Assembly (NCBI RefSeq): GCF_008806595.1
Contig: NZ_VZRB01000011.1
Coordinates: forward strand, 1-39,052
From: Streptomyces luteolifulvus
GTDB lineage: Bacteria; Actinomycetota; Actinomycetes; Streptomycetales; Streptomycetaceae
Direction: 5' to 3'
Length of the DNA stretch: 39,052 nucleotides
Under the pieces are notes generated by a model that was not told the DNA's origin, did not search any database, and saw only the letters and a program-made list of their open reading frames with translations. Every line of letters begins with the position of its first letter. The stretch's first letter is position 1. Below are positions 31,349-39,016 of the stretch, in pieces. The position numbers and the translations under genes are program-made.

Positions 31349-32581
31349 GTGGGGGGAATGGCCAGGCGCGAGCGCGTCATGCGCATGTCCGTCGAGCAGC
31401 CGTTGTGGCGTGCGCTCAGCGGCTACCGGGTGCTCACGATGCTGTACGCGGTCGGCCTCTTCGCCACCGCCTACGACCGGTTCGCCCGGCCCTGGGTCGC
31501 CGTCACCTACTACTGCGTCCTGTTCGTCTGGACGCTGGCCACCCTGCCGAGGGTCGCGAACGCGGCGAGCTGCACCAAGCGCTTCCTCGCCGTCGACCTG
31601 ACCATCGCCCTCACCGGCATCATGCTCACGCCGGTCGCCGACGCGCACGAGCGGATCCAGGAGGGCGGTCCGACGCTGCCGTCGATCTGGACCGCGGGCT
31701 CGGTCCTGGCCTTCGCCATCAAGGGCGGCTGGCGCTGGGCGGCCCTCGCCTCCACGCTCGTCGCCGTCGCCAACCTCGTCGAGCGCGGCACCCCGGCCCG
31801 CGACACCATCCACAACGTGGTCCTCGTCTGGGTCGCCTCCATCGCCATCGGATACGTCGTCGAGGTCGCCCGCGCCTCCGAGCGCACCCTCGCCCGTGCC
31901 CTGGAGATCGAGGCCGCGACCCGTGAACGCGAGCGGCTCGCCCGCGACATCCACGACAGCGTCCTTCAGGTGCTGGCCATGGTGCAGAGGCGCGGCGCCG
32001 TCATCGGCGGCGAGGCGGCCGAGCTGGGCCGGATGGCCGGTGAGCAGGAGGTGGCGCTGCGCACGCTGGTCTCCGGCGGTCTCGTGCCCGTCTCCCGGGC
32101 CTCGGAGGACGCGTCCGAGGGGGCCGTCGTACGGACCGTGGAGGAACCGGACGACGACGGGCCGGTCGATCTGCGCATCCTGCTCGCCCCGCACGCCGCC
32201 GCGAGGGTCAGCCTCGCCGAGCCCGGTGCTCCCGTGCCGCTGCCGCCGGTCGCCGCGCGGGAGTTGGCCGCGGCCGTCGGGGCCGCTCTGGACAATGTCC
32301 GCAGACATGCCGGGGAGCACGCGCGCGCGTGGATCCTGGTCGAGGACGAGCCCGACTCCGTGATCGTGACCGTACGGGACGACGGACCCGGCATCCCCGA
32401 GGGGCGGCTCGCGCAGGCGGAGGGCGAGGGCCGCATGGGCGTTGCCCTGTCGATCCGGGGCCGGCTGCGCGATCTGGGCGGCAGCGCCGATCTGATCTCG
32501 GTGCCCGGCCAGGGGACGGAGGTCGAGCTGAAGGTACCGAAGGACACGAAGGTTTCACGGGGGAAGGCGGAGCAGCGATGA
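31349..32581 (+). CDS. macS: Sensor histidine kinase, MacS-like
   Basis: A 410-residue membrane sensor kinase. The N-terminal 170 residues have about six hydrophobic segments and match the actinobacterial DUF5931-type sensor. The phospho-acceptor is H202 in RDIHDSVLQVL, of the NarX-like HisKA_3 class. The ATPase domain has the N-box ALDNVRRHA, then DDGPGIP and RMGVALSIRGRLRDLGG. GTG 31349 is picked because GGAGG lies eight bases upstream; GTG 31340 and ATG 31358 are alternatives. Its stop overlaps the regulator's start (ATGA). The place between PlsC and pfkA matches SCO2121, which I recall as MacS, a controller of morphogenetic membrane proteins in S. coelicolor. Confidence 0.87.
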   Translation: MGGMARRERVMRMSVEQPLWRALSGYRVLTMLYAVGLFATAYDRFARPWVAVTYYCVLFVWTLATLPRVANAASCTKRFLAVDLTIALTGIMLTPVADAHERIQEGGPTLPSIWTAGSVLAFAIKGGWRWAALASTLVAVANLVERGTPARDTIHNVVLVWVASIAIGYVVEVARASERTLARALEIEAATRERERLARDIHDSVLQVLAMVQRRGAVIGGEAAELGRMAGEQEVALRTLVSGGLVPVSRASEDASEGAVVRTVEEPDDDGPVDLRILLAPHAAARVSLAEPGAPVPLPPVAARELAAAVGAALDNVRRHAGEHARAWILVEDEPDSVIVTVRDDGPGIPEGRLAQAEGEGRMGVALSIRGRLRDLGGSADLISVPGQGTEVELKVPKDTKVSRGKAEQR

Positions 32582-33264
32582 CGGACACCGGCGGCCGGCA
32601 GGACCCGATCAAGGTCATGGTGGTCGACGACCACCCCATGTGGCGCGACGCCGTCGCCCGCGACCTGGCCGAGTCGGGCTTCGAGGTGGTCGCCACCGCC
32701 GGTGACGGCGACCAGGCCGTGCGCCGCGCCAGGGCGGCCGCTCCGGACGTCCTCGTGCTCGACCTCAATCTGCCCGCGAAGCCGGGGGTCCAGGTCTGCA
32801 AGGAACTCGTCGGCGCCAACCCGGCGCTGCGCGTGCTGGTGCTGTCGGCGAGCGGTGAGCACGCCGACGTACTGGAGGCCGTGAAGTCGGGTGCCACGGG
32901 TTATCTGCTGAAGTCGGCCTCGACCGAGGAGCTGCTCGACGCGGTGCGCCGCACGGCGGTCGGCGACCCCGTCTTCACGCCCGGCCTCGCGGGTCTGGTG
33001 CTCGGCGAGTACCGCCGCCTCGCCTCCGAGCCCGCGCCCGCCCCGGACACCGACCAGCCGGGCGCCCCGCAGCTCACCGACCGGGAGACCGAGGTGCTGC
33101 GGCTGGTCGCCAAGGGCCTGAGCTACAAGCAGATCGCCGAACGCCTGGTCATCTCCCATCGCACGGTCCAGAACCATGTGCAGAACACCCTCGGGAAGCT
33201 GCAATTGCACAACCGTGTGGAGCTGGTGCGCTACGCGATCGAGCGGGGGCTTGACGACGCGTAA
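32578..33264 (+). CDS. macR: NarL/LuxR-type response regulator, MacR-like
   Basis: A 228-residue DNA-binding regulator partnered with the kinase just upstream. The receiver is canonical: acidic pair D17-D18, phospho-acceptor D62 (LVLDLNLP), S90 and K112 (LLKSAS). A Pro-rich linker (about 146-160) leads to a LuxR helix-turn-helix (LTDRETEVLRLVAKGLSYKQIAERLVISHRTVQNHVQNTLGKL fold, about 162-222). The ATG at 32578 overlaps the kinase stop by four bases. By position it equals SCO2120, recalled as MacR. Targets cannot be read from this window, and I see no clear MacR-type palindrome upstream of its own operon. Confidence 0.9.
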   Translation: MTDTGGRQDPIKVMVVDDHPMWRDAVARDLAESGFEVVATAGDGDQAVRRARAAAPDVLVLDLNLPAKPGVQVCKELVGANPALRVLVLSASGEHADVLEAVKSGATGYLLKSASTEELLDAVRRTAVGDPVFTPGLAGLVLGEYRRLASEPAPAPDTDQPGAPQLTDRETEVLRLVAKGLSYKQIAERLVISHRTVQNHVQNTLGKLQLHNRVELVRYAIERGLDDA

Positions 33265-33313
33265 ACCAACCATCTGACGATTCACCGGAATTGCCGTTCC
33301 CGCGCCCTCCTGA

Positions 33314-33327
33314 GTGACCTGGATCAC
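33314..33327. promoter_or_regulatory. CRP-like palindrome upstream of pfkA
   Basis: GTGACCTGGATCAC is a GTGA-N6-TCAC palindrome (AGTGA and TCACT when extended by one base each side), matching the CRP/FNR-family pattern. It ends three bases before the pfkA -10 at 33331, so a bound protein would touch RNA polymerase, most simply as a repressor. Confidence 0.5.
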
Positions 33328-33330
33328 TAC

Positions 33331-33336
33331 TAGCGT
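33331..33336 (+). promoter_or_regulatory. -10 hexamer (TAGCGT) of pfkA
   Basis: TAGCGT fits TAnnnT and would start RNA near 33343, leaving a leader of about 30 bases with ribosome-binding site GGGA. No good -35 lies 16-18 bases upstream. Confidence 0.5.
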
Positions 33337-33373
33337 GAACCCCAGCAGGCAACCGCGGCGAAGGGATATTTCC

Positions 33374-34402
33374 ATGCGGGTCGGAGTACTCACCGGAGGC
33401 GGCGACTGCCCCGGGCTCAACGCCGTCATCCGGGGCATCGTGCGTAAGGGCGTGCAGCAGTACGGCTATGACTTCGTCGGCTTCCGGGACGGCTGGCGAG
33501 GGCCCCTCGAAGGCGACACCGTCCGTCTCGACATCTCCGCCGTGCGTGGCATCCTGCCCCGTGGCGGCACCATTCTCGGATCCTCGCGGACGAATCCGCT
33601 CAAGCAGGACAACGGCATCCGCCGTATCAAGGAGAATCTGGCCAAGCTGGAGATCGAAGCGCTGATCACGATCGGCGGCGAGGACACCCTGGGGGTCGCC
33701 GCGCGGCTGTCCGACGAGTACGGCGTGCCGTGCGTCGCCGTCCCGAAGACGATCGACAACGATCTGTCGGCCACCGACTACACCTTCGGTTTCGACACGG
33801 CGGTCGGTATCGCGACGGAGGCGATCGACCGGCTGCACACCACCGCCGAGTCGCACATGCGGGTTCTGGTCTGCGAGGTGATGGGCCGCCACGCCGGCTG
33901 GATCGCCATCCACTCGGGCCTGGCCGGTGGCGCGAACGTCATCCTGATCCCCGAGCGGCGCTTCGACGTGGACCAGGTGTGCGCCTGGGTGACCTCCCGC
34001 TTCAAGGCGTCGTACGCGCCGATCGTGGTCGTCGCGGAGGGAGCCATGCCGCAGGACGGGGACATGGTTCTCAAGGACGAGTCGCTGGACTCCTTCGGAC
34101 ATGTGCGGCTGTCCGGCGTCGGCGAGTGGCTGGCGAAGGAGATCGAGAAGCGCACCGGCAAGGAGGCCCGTACGACCGTCCTCGGGCACATCCAGCGGGG
34201 CGGCACCCCGAGCGCCTTCGACCGCTGGCTCGCCACCCGCTTCGGGCTGCACGCCATCGAGGCCGTCCGGGACGGCGACTTCGGCAAGATGGTCGCGTTG
34301 CGCGGCACGGACATCGTCCGCGTCCCGATCGGCGACGCGACGGTCAGGCTGAAGACGGTGGATCCCGCGCTGTACGAGGAGGTCGGGGTGTTCTTCGGCT
34401 GA
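33374..34402 (+). CDS. pfkA: 6-phosphofructokinase
   Basis: Phosphorylates fructose-6-phosphate at position 1; streptomycete enzymes of this group use ATP and are about 341-342 residues, as here. The nucleotide site GVLTGGGDCPGLNAVI is at residues 4-19, then GGEDT near 101-105 with an actinobacterial Asp-Thr context, the catalytic TIDND (PKTIDNDLSATDYTFGFDTAV, about 125-145) and EVMGRHAGWIA near 170-180. ATG 33374 has GGGA seven bases upstream. S. coelicolor has three pfkA genes; this is the one at SCO2119 by position. A CRP-like site lies at its promoter, and a perfect palindrome follows its stop. Confidence 0.95.
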   Translation: MRVGVLTGGGDCPGLNAVIRGIVRKGVQQYGYDFVGFRDGWRGPLEGDTVRLDISAVRGILPRGGTILGSSRTNPLKQDNGIRRIKENLAKLEIEALITIGGEDTLGVAARLSDEYGVPCVAVPKTIDNDLSATDYTFGFDTAVGIATEAIDRLHTTAESHMRVLVCEVMGRHAGWIAIHSGLAGGANVILIPERRFDVDQVCAWVTSRFKASYAPIVVVAEGAMPQDGDMVLKDESLDSFGHVRLSGVGEWLAKEIEKRTGKEARTTVLGHIQRGGTPSAFDRWLATRFGLHAIEAVRDGDFGKMVALRGTDIVRVPIGDATVRLKTVDPALYEEVGVFFG

Positions 34403-34409
34403 CCGCACC

Positions 34410-34429
34410 TGGCCCGGTGCACCGGGCCA
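34410..34429. terminator. Perfect 20-bp palindrome after pfkA
   Basis: TGGCCCGGTGCACCGGGCCA reads the same on both strands. As RNA it folds to an 8-bp stem with loop TGCA and may end pfkA transcription. It also lies 54 bases before the ldhA start, so an operator role is possible. Confidence 0.5.
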
Positions 34430-34482
34430 CGGGCCGTATATTCGCCGTATTCGGACCGTGGCCCGGCAGAACGGGAGAGGTT

Positions 34483-35475
34483 GTGGAGATTCTCGCCTTC
34501 GGTGTGCAGGCCGACGAGAAGCCCCTGATCGTGCAGGCCTTCCAGGACCACGAGGTCCGCTGCCTGGATGTCTTCCTCAACGAGGACACCGCCCCCATCG
34601 CGGCCGGCTACGAGGTCGTCTCGACCAGCGTCAACGCCGAACTCGGCCCCCGCGTCCTGCAGATCCTCGATGCCGGCGGCACCCGGATGATCGCCCAGCG
34701 CTCCACCGGGTTCAACAACATCGACCTCAGGACCGCCGAACGTCTAGGCATGACGGTCGCCCGGGTCTCGTCCTACTCGCCCTACTCGGTCGCCGAGTTC
34801 GCCTGGACCCTCGCCATGGCGGTCAACCGCCGGATCGTCCGGGCCTCCATCCGCACCCGCGACTTCGACTTCCGCCTCGACGGCCTGCTGGGCCGTGACA
34901 TGCACGGGAGGACCGCCGGGATCCTCGGCACCGGAAAGATCGGCGAGGCGTTCAGCCGGATCGCCCACGGCTTCGGCATGAGGCTCCTCGGCTGGGACGT
35001 GGCCGAGAACCCGGCCTGTGCGGAACTCGGCATGACATACGTCTCCAAGGAGCAGCTCCTCGCCGAGTCCGACCTGATCACCCTGCATGTCCCGCTGATG
35101 CCCGAGACCCAGCATCTGCTCGACGCCGCAGCCCTGAAGGCGATGAAGGACGACGCGATCCTGGTGAACTCCAGCCGCGGCGGCCTGATCGACACCGCGG
35201 CCCTCGTCATGGAACTGCGCGAGGGCCGCTTCACGGGTGTCGGACTGGACGTCTACGAGGCGGAGGCCGGCATCTTCTACCTCGACAAGTCCCTGGAGAC
35301 CGTCGAGGACGACACCCTGGCCCGCCTCGTCACCTTCCCCAACGTCCTGGTCACCTCCCACCAGGCGTACTACACCGAGGACGCGGTCCGGCAGATCATC
35401 GACGCCACCGTGCGCAACGTCCTCGACTACAGGGCCGGCCGCCGCTCCGGGAACGTGCTGGTGCCGCGGAGCTGA
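34483..35475 (+). CDS. D-lactate dehydrogenase, LdhA-like
   Basis: A 330-residue NAD-dependent D-2-hydroxyacid dehydrogenase that resembles E. coli LdhA (329 residues) along its length. NAD-binding GTGKIG is at 149-154; the catalytic triad is R232 (NSSRGG), E261 (DVYEAEAG) and H293 (TSHQAYYTEDA), each three residues before the E. coli numbers. The insert EAGIFYLDKS after the catalytic Glu is the mark of the LdhA branch. GTG 34483 follows GGGAGAGG. It lies 80 bases after pfkA and may share its message. Its last 49 bases overlap the 3' end of trpE(G) on the other strand. Confidence 0.9.
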   Translation: MEILAFGVQADEKPLIVQAFQDHEVRCLDVFLNEDTAPIAAGYEVVSTSVNAELGPRVLQILDAGGTRMIAQRSTGFNNIDLRTAERLGMTVARVSSYSPYSVAEFAWTLAMAVNRRIVRASIRTRDFDFRLDGLLGRDMHGRTAGILGTGKIGEAFSRIAHGFGMRLLGWDVAENPACAELGMTYVSKEQLLAESDLITLHVPLMPETQHLLDAAALKAMKDDAILVNSSRGGLIDTAALVMELREGRFTGVGLDVYEAEAGIFYLDKSLETVEDDTLARLVTFPNVLVTSHQAYYTEDAVRQIIDATVRNVLDYRAGRRSGNVLVPRS

Positions 35476-37334
35476 CCCACCAGTTCCCGGACGACCGCGG
35501 CGCCGTTCAGCGTGAGCACCGACTCCGGGTGGAACTGGACCGCGGCGACTGCGCTCCTGGGCGCGCCTCCGGGACGACGTGGCCCGCGCAGGGCGTGCAC
35601 CTCGCCGCTCGCGCTGCGGCTGACCTCGATGCCGTGCGCGGCCAGCTCCGCGGCCGCATCGTCGTCGCAGTGCGCCACGAAGCTGTTGTAGAAGCCGACG
35701 GTCTCCGGCCGCCCGAACAGATCGATCTCCGTCTGCGCCCCCTGGTACGGAACCTCCTTCCGTACGATCCGAAGGCCCAGCTCGGCCGCGATCAGCTCGT
35801 GCCCGAGGCAGACACCGAGGACGCCGTGCCGGTGCCCCCGGATCACCTCGGCCGTCAGGGCGCGCAGGAACCGCATCTTGGGGTCGGCCACATCCCCCGG
35901 ATCACCCGGCCCCGGACCGAGGACGACCGGCCCCTCGTGCGCGAGCACCGCCTCGCGCAGCCCCGGCACGTCGAACCGCCGGACGGTCACCTCCAGGCCG
36001 CTGGAACGCAGGACATGGGCGAGCATCGCCGTGAAGGTGTCCTCCCCGTCGACGACCAGGGCGTGGCCTTCGAGGGCGCCCGACCTCTCCTGCATCCGCA
36101 GCCAGAAGGGGGCGAGCGAAGCCCGTCGCCCGTCCAGCGCGGCCCGCACCCGCGGGTCGTCGGCCAGCCGCGGCCGTACGCTCTCCTCCCGCGGCCTCCG
36201 CGCGCGCACGCCCAGCGCCGCCAGCACCCCCGCCGCCTTGGCATGCGTCTCCGCGACCTCGCCCGCCGGGTCCGAGCCCCGGACGAGGGTGGCGCCGACG
36301 GGCACCCGCAGCCCCCCGTCCCTGTCGATGTCGGCGGTCCGGATGAGAATGGGGGAGTCGAGGGTCTGGGCACCGCCCGAGTCCCGGCCCAGGAGCGCCA
36401 GCGCTCCGGCGTAGTAGCCGCGCCCCCCGGCCTCGTGCCGCTCGATGACCCGGCACGCGTTCTGCACCGGCGAGCCGGTGACGGTCGCGGCGAACATGGT
36501 CTCCCTCAGCACCTCCCGAGCATCCAGCGACGACCGGCCGCGCAGCTCGTACTCGGTGTGCGCGAGGTGCGCCATCTCCTTCAGCCGCGGCCCGACGACG
36601 ACCCCGCCCATGTCGCCGACCGTGCACATCATCTTGAGCTCCTCGTCGACGACCATCGACAGCTCCTCGATCTCCTTGCCGTCGGCGAGGAAGCCGAGCA
36701 GGTGCTCGGATGACGGCCCCTCGGCGGGATAGCGGTACGTCCCGCTGATCGGGTTCATGACGACCGTGCCGCCGGACATCCGCACATGCACCTCGGGACT
36801 GGCGCCGACCAGGGTCCGCTCGCCGGTGTGCACGACGAAGGTCCAGTACGCTCCCCGCTCCCCTTCCAGGAGCCGCCGGAACAGCGCGAGCGCGTCGGCG
36901 CGCCCGAACCCCGGGAGCTCACCCTCGTACGTCCGCCGGATCACGAAGTTCGCGCCCTCGCCACGCCCGATCTCCTCCCGCAGCACCCGCCCGACGATCT
37001 CCGCGTACTCCTCGTCGCCGACGTCGAAGCCACCGCCCTCGACGCGCACGTCGTGCGACGGGAGCCGGTCCAGGGCGTCGGCGAGCGGGATGCCGTACGA
37101 CTCCTCGGGCGTCAGCGCCGTCAGGGGTGTGCCGTCGTCCCGGACGTCGAAGCCGCGCTCGCGGATCTGGCGGAACGGGACCAGGGCGAGGCACTCGTCG
37201 GGGAGGTCGGCGAGGCGGTCGTAGGCGGCGACCGGGCCGACGAAGACCTCGACCAGCTCCTGATCGTGACCCGGTGTGCGGCGGCGGAGCAGGGCGAAGG
37301 GGCGGGGGTCGTGCAGGAGCTGGGCCAAGTCCAT
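35427..37334 (-). CDS. trpE(G): Fused anthranilate synthase TrpE(G)
   Basis: Single chain of 635 residues making anthranilate from chorismate and glutamine. The chorismate-binding TrpE part (about 1-430) has MNPISGTYRYPAEG, EELKMMCTVGD and FAATVTGSPVQNACRVIE. The glutaminase TrpG part (about 445-635) has nucleophile C509 in GVCLGHE and the H602/E604 pair in FHPESVLT. The layout is like S. venezuelae TrpE(G) and also PhzE-like proteins, so a secondary-metabolic role cannot be excluded; the tryptophan attenuator in its leader argues for Trp-controlled anthranilate supply. ATG 37334 has GAGGA a few bases upstream. The stop lies inside the convergent ldhA gene. Confidence 0.92.
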   Translation of the reverse strand: MDLAQLLHDPRPFALLRRRTPGHDQELVEVFVGPVAAYDRLADLPDECLALVPFRQIRERGFDVRDDGTPLTALTPEESYGIPLADALDRLPSHDVRVEGGGFDVGDEEYAEIVGRVLREEIGRGEGANFVIRRTYEGELPGFGRADALALFRRLLEGERGAYWTFVVHTGERTLVGASPEVHVRMSGGTVVMNPISGTYRYPAEGPSSEHLLGFLADGKEIEELSMVVDEELKMMCTVGDMGGVVVGPRLKEMAHLAHTEYELRGRSSLDAREVLRETMFAATVTGSPVQNACRVIERHEAGGRGYYAGALALLGRDSGGAQTLDSPILIRTADIDRDGGLRVPVGATLVRGSDPAGEVAETHAKAAGVLAALGVRARRPREESVRPRLADDPRVRAALDGRRASLAPFWLRMQERSGALEGHALVVDGEDTFTAMLAHVLRSSGLEVTVRRFDVPGLREAVLAHEGPVVLGPGPGDPGDVADPKMRFLRALTAEVIRGHRHGVLGVCLGHELIAAELGLRIVRKEVPYQGAQTEIDLFGRPETVGFYNSFVAHCDDDAAAELAAHGIEVSRSASGEVHALRGPRRPGGAPRSAVAAVQFHPESVLTLNGAAVVRELVGQLRGTSTFPERRPAL

Positions 37335-37390
37335 GGTTCCTCTTCCGTCGATGTGCGTCGATGTCGGCGAGGAACGACCCCGGGAACGCC

Positions 37391-37415
37391 GAAGGCCGCC
37401 CCTCGGGCGGCCTTC
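37391..37415 (-). terminator. trp attenuator terminator
   Basis: An 11-bp stem (37391-37401 with 37405-37415) with a three-base loop lies 23 bases after the leader-peptide stop. The upstream RNA arm GGCCGCC can pair instead with GGCGGCC inside the last codons of the leader peptide (about 37444-37450), giving a rival antiterminator. This is the classic attenuation layout. Confidence 0.82.
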
Positions 37416-37437
37416 GCGAAGTCTTGCGTACGCGCAG

Positions 37438-37494
37438 TCAGTGGGCCGCCGGGTGAGCGGTCCACCACCAGTTCTGGATCGAGTGCGCGAACAT
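37438..37494 (-). CDS. trpL: trp leader peptide (18 residues, WWW)
   Basis: ATG at 37494 reads MFAHSIQNWWWTAHPAAH and stops with TGA at 37438-37440. Three tandem Trp codons would stall ribosomes when charged tRNA-Trp is scarce, uncovering the antiterminator and letting trpE(G) be transcribed. A similar three-Trp leader before a trpE(G) gene is reported for S. venezuelae. The ATG has no ribosome-binding site, but TAGGGT ends seven bases upstream, so the peptide is probably translated from a leaderless RNA, which would be unusual for an attenuator. Confidence 0.88.
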   Translation of the reverse strand: MFAHSIQNWWWTAHPAAH

Positions 37495-37501
37495 GGCAGG
37501 C

Positions 37502-37507
37502 ACCCTA
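37502..37507 (-). promoter_or_regulatory. -10 hexamer (TAGGGT, minus strand) of trpL-trpE(G)
   Basis: Read on the minus strand, TAGGGT occupies 37507 down to 37502 and is seven bases before the trpL ATG. It shares a 96-base divergent region with the DAHP synthase promoter. Confidence 0.55.
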
Positions 37508-37577
37508 CCCCAAGTCCGAGGCGTGTAGCCCGTGTCTCATTTGCTGGGCATGGCGAAGGATGCCCCACACGACCCCG

Positions 37578-37583
37578 TAGTGT
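37578..37583 (+). promoter_or_regulatory. -10 hexamer (TAGTGT) for a probable leaderless DAHP synthase mRNA
   Basis: TAGTGT ends seven bases before GTG 37591, with no ribosome-binding site in the gap TGAGGTC beyond a short GAGG that is too close to use. Confidence 0.5.
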
Positions 37584-37590
37584 TGAGGTC

Positions 37591-38943
37591 GTGACCGTGA
37601 CCGCTAAGACCAGCCCGACCGCTGGCAACACCTGGCACAATCTGCCCGCGGCGCAGCAGCCCGAGTACCCCGACACCGAGGCTCTGCGCGCAGTGATCGC
37701 CGACCTCGAGTCGTATCCGCCACTCGTCTTCGCGGGCGAGTGCGACCAGCTGCGCACCCGATTGGCGGCCGTCGCCAAGGGTGAGGCGTTCCTCCTCCAG
37801 GGCGGCGACTGCGCCGAGGCCTTCGACGCGGTGTCCGCCGACCACATCCGCAACAAGCTCAAGACCCTGCTGCAGATGGGCGCCGTGCTGACGTACGCCG
37901 CGTCCGTACCCGTGGTGAAGGTCGGCCGGATCGCCGGCCAGTACTCCAAGCCGCGTTCCAAGCCGACCGAGACCCGCGACGGCGTGACGCTCCCGACCTA
38001 CCGGGGCGACTCCGTCAACGGCTTCGACTTCACCGAGGCCGCCCGCGTCCCGGACCCCGAGCGTCTGAAGCGCATGTACCACGCGTCCGCCTCCACGCTG
38101 AACCTGGTGCGCGCCTTCACCACCGGCGGTTACGCCGATCTGCGCCAGGTGCACGCGTGGAACCAGGACTTCGTGAAGTCGTCCCCGTCAGGCCAGCGCT
38201 ACGAACAGCTCGCCCGTGAGATCGACAACGCCCTCCACTTCATGCACGCCTGCGGGGCCGACCCGGAGGAGTTCAAGACCGTCGAGTTCTACGCCTCCCA
38301 CGAGGCGCTGCTGCTCGACTACGAGTCCGCGCTGACCAGGGTCGACTCCCGTACCGGTCATCTGTACGACGTCTCCGGCCACATGGTGTGGGTCGGTGAG
38401 CGCACCCGGCAGCTGGACCACGCGCACATCGAGTTCGCCTCGAAGATCCGCAACCCGATCGGCATCAAGCTCGGCCCGACCACCACGGCCGAGGAGGCGC
38501 TGCAGTACATCGACCGCCTCGACCCGGAGCGTGAGCCGGGCCGCCTCACCTTCATCGTCCGTATGGGCGCCGACAAGATTCGCGACAAGCTCCCCGAGCT
38601 GGTCGAGAAGGTCACGGCGTCCGGCGCGGTGGTGGCCTGGGTGACCGACCCGATGCACGGCAACACCTTCGAGGCCGCCTCCGGCCACAAGACCCGCCGC
38701 TTCGACGATGTGCTCGACGAGGTCAAGGGCTTCTTCGAGGTCCACAAGAGCCTGGGCACCCACCCGGGCGGCATCCATGTGGAGCTCACCGGCGACGACG
38801 TCACCGAGTGCGTGGGCGGCGGCGACGAGATCTTCGTCGACGATCTGCACCAGCGCTACGAGACGGCCTGCGACCCGCGTCTGAACCGCAGCCAGTCCCT
38901 CGACCTGGCGTTCCTCGTCGCGGAGATGTACCGGGACCAGTAG
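37591..38943 (+). CDS. aroH: Class II 3-deoxy-7-phosphoheptulonate (DAHP) synthase
   Basis: First step of the shikimate pathway, joining PEP and erythrose-4-phosphate. The 450-residue length and motifs are those of class II enzymes like M. tuberculosis AroG (Rv2178c): LQGGDCAEAF with metal ligand C74, VVKVGRIAGQYSKPRS, RQVHAWNQDFV, SHEALLLDYE, VSGHMVWVGERTRQLD, DPMHGNTFE, GGIHVELTGDDVTECVGG and ETACDPRLNRSQSLDLAFL. GTG 37591 or GTG 37597 could start it; the first fits the -10 spacing. It is divergent from trpE(G), placing entry to the aromatic pathway and its Trp branch side by side. Confidence 0.95.
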   Translation: MTVTAKTSPTAGNTWHNLPAAQQPEYPDTEALRAVIADLESYPPLVFAGECDQLRTRLAAVAKGEAFLLQGGDCAEAFDAVSADHIRNKLKTLLQMGAVLTYAASVPVVKVGRIAGQYSKPRSKPTETRDGVTLPTYRGDSVNGFDFTEAARVPDPERLKRMYHASASTLNLVRAFTTGGYADLRQVHAWNQDFVKSSPSGQRYEQLAREIDNALHFMHACGADPEEFKTVEFYASHEALLLDYESALTRVDSRTGHLYDVSGHMVWVGERTRQLDHAHIEFASKIRNPIGIKLGPTTTAEEALQYIDRLDPEREPGRLTFIVRMGADKIRDKLPELVEKVTASGAVVAWVTDPMHGNTFEAASGHKTRRFDDVLDEVKGFFEVHKSLGTHPGGIHVELTGDDVTECVGGGDEIFVDDLHQRYETACDPRLNRSQSLDLAFLVAEMYRDQ

Positions 38944-38981
38944 CACTCCTGGTGCATGCGCACCTGTTACATACGTGGAGT

Positions 38982-39016
38982 GGGGCGCGGATCACATACG
39001 ATCCGCGCCCCCCCAC
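38982..39016 (+). terminator. Terminator after DAHP synthase
   Basis: A perfect 12-bp stem pairs 38982-38993 with 39000-39011 around ACATAC. A C-run then ACAAAATTT follows. A weaker hairpin GGTGC-ATGC-GCACC is at 38951-38964. From here to the window end I see no gene. Confidence 0.85.

Noticed and set aside
31317..33373. MacR-type self-binding palindrome near the two-component genes
   Set aside because: A GAGTACTCA-like string occurs at the pfkA 5' coding end, but it lacks the spacing I recall and lies inside codons.
34430..34482. Rex-type redox operator before ldhA
   Set aside because: No TGTGAA-N6-TTCACA-like sequence is present; only a GCCGTAT direct repeat.
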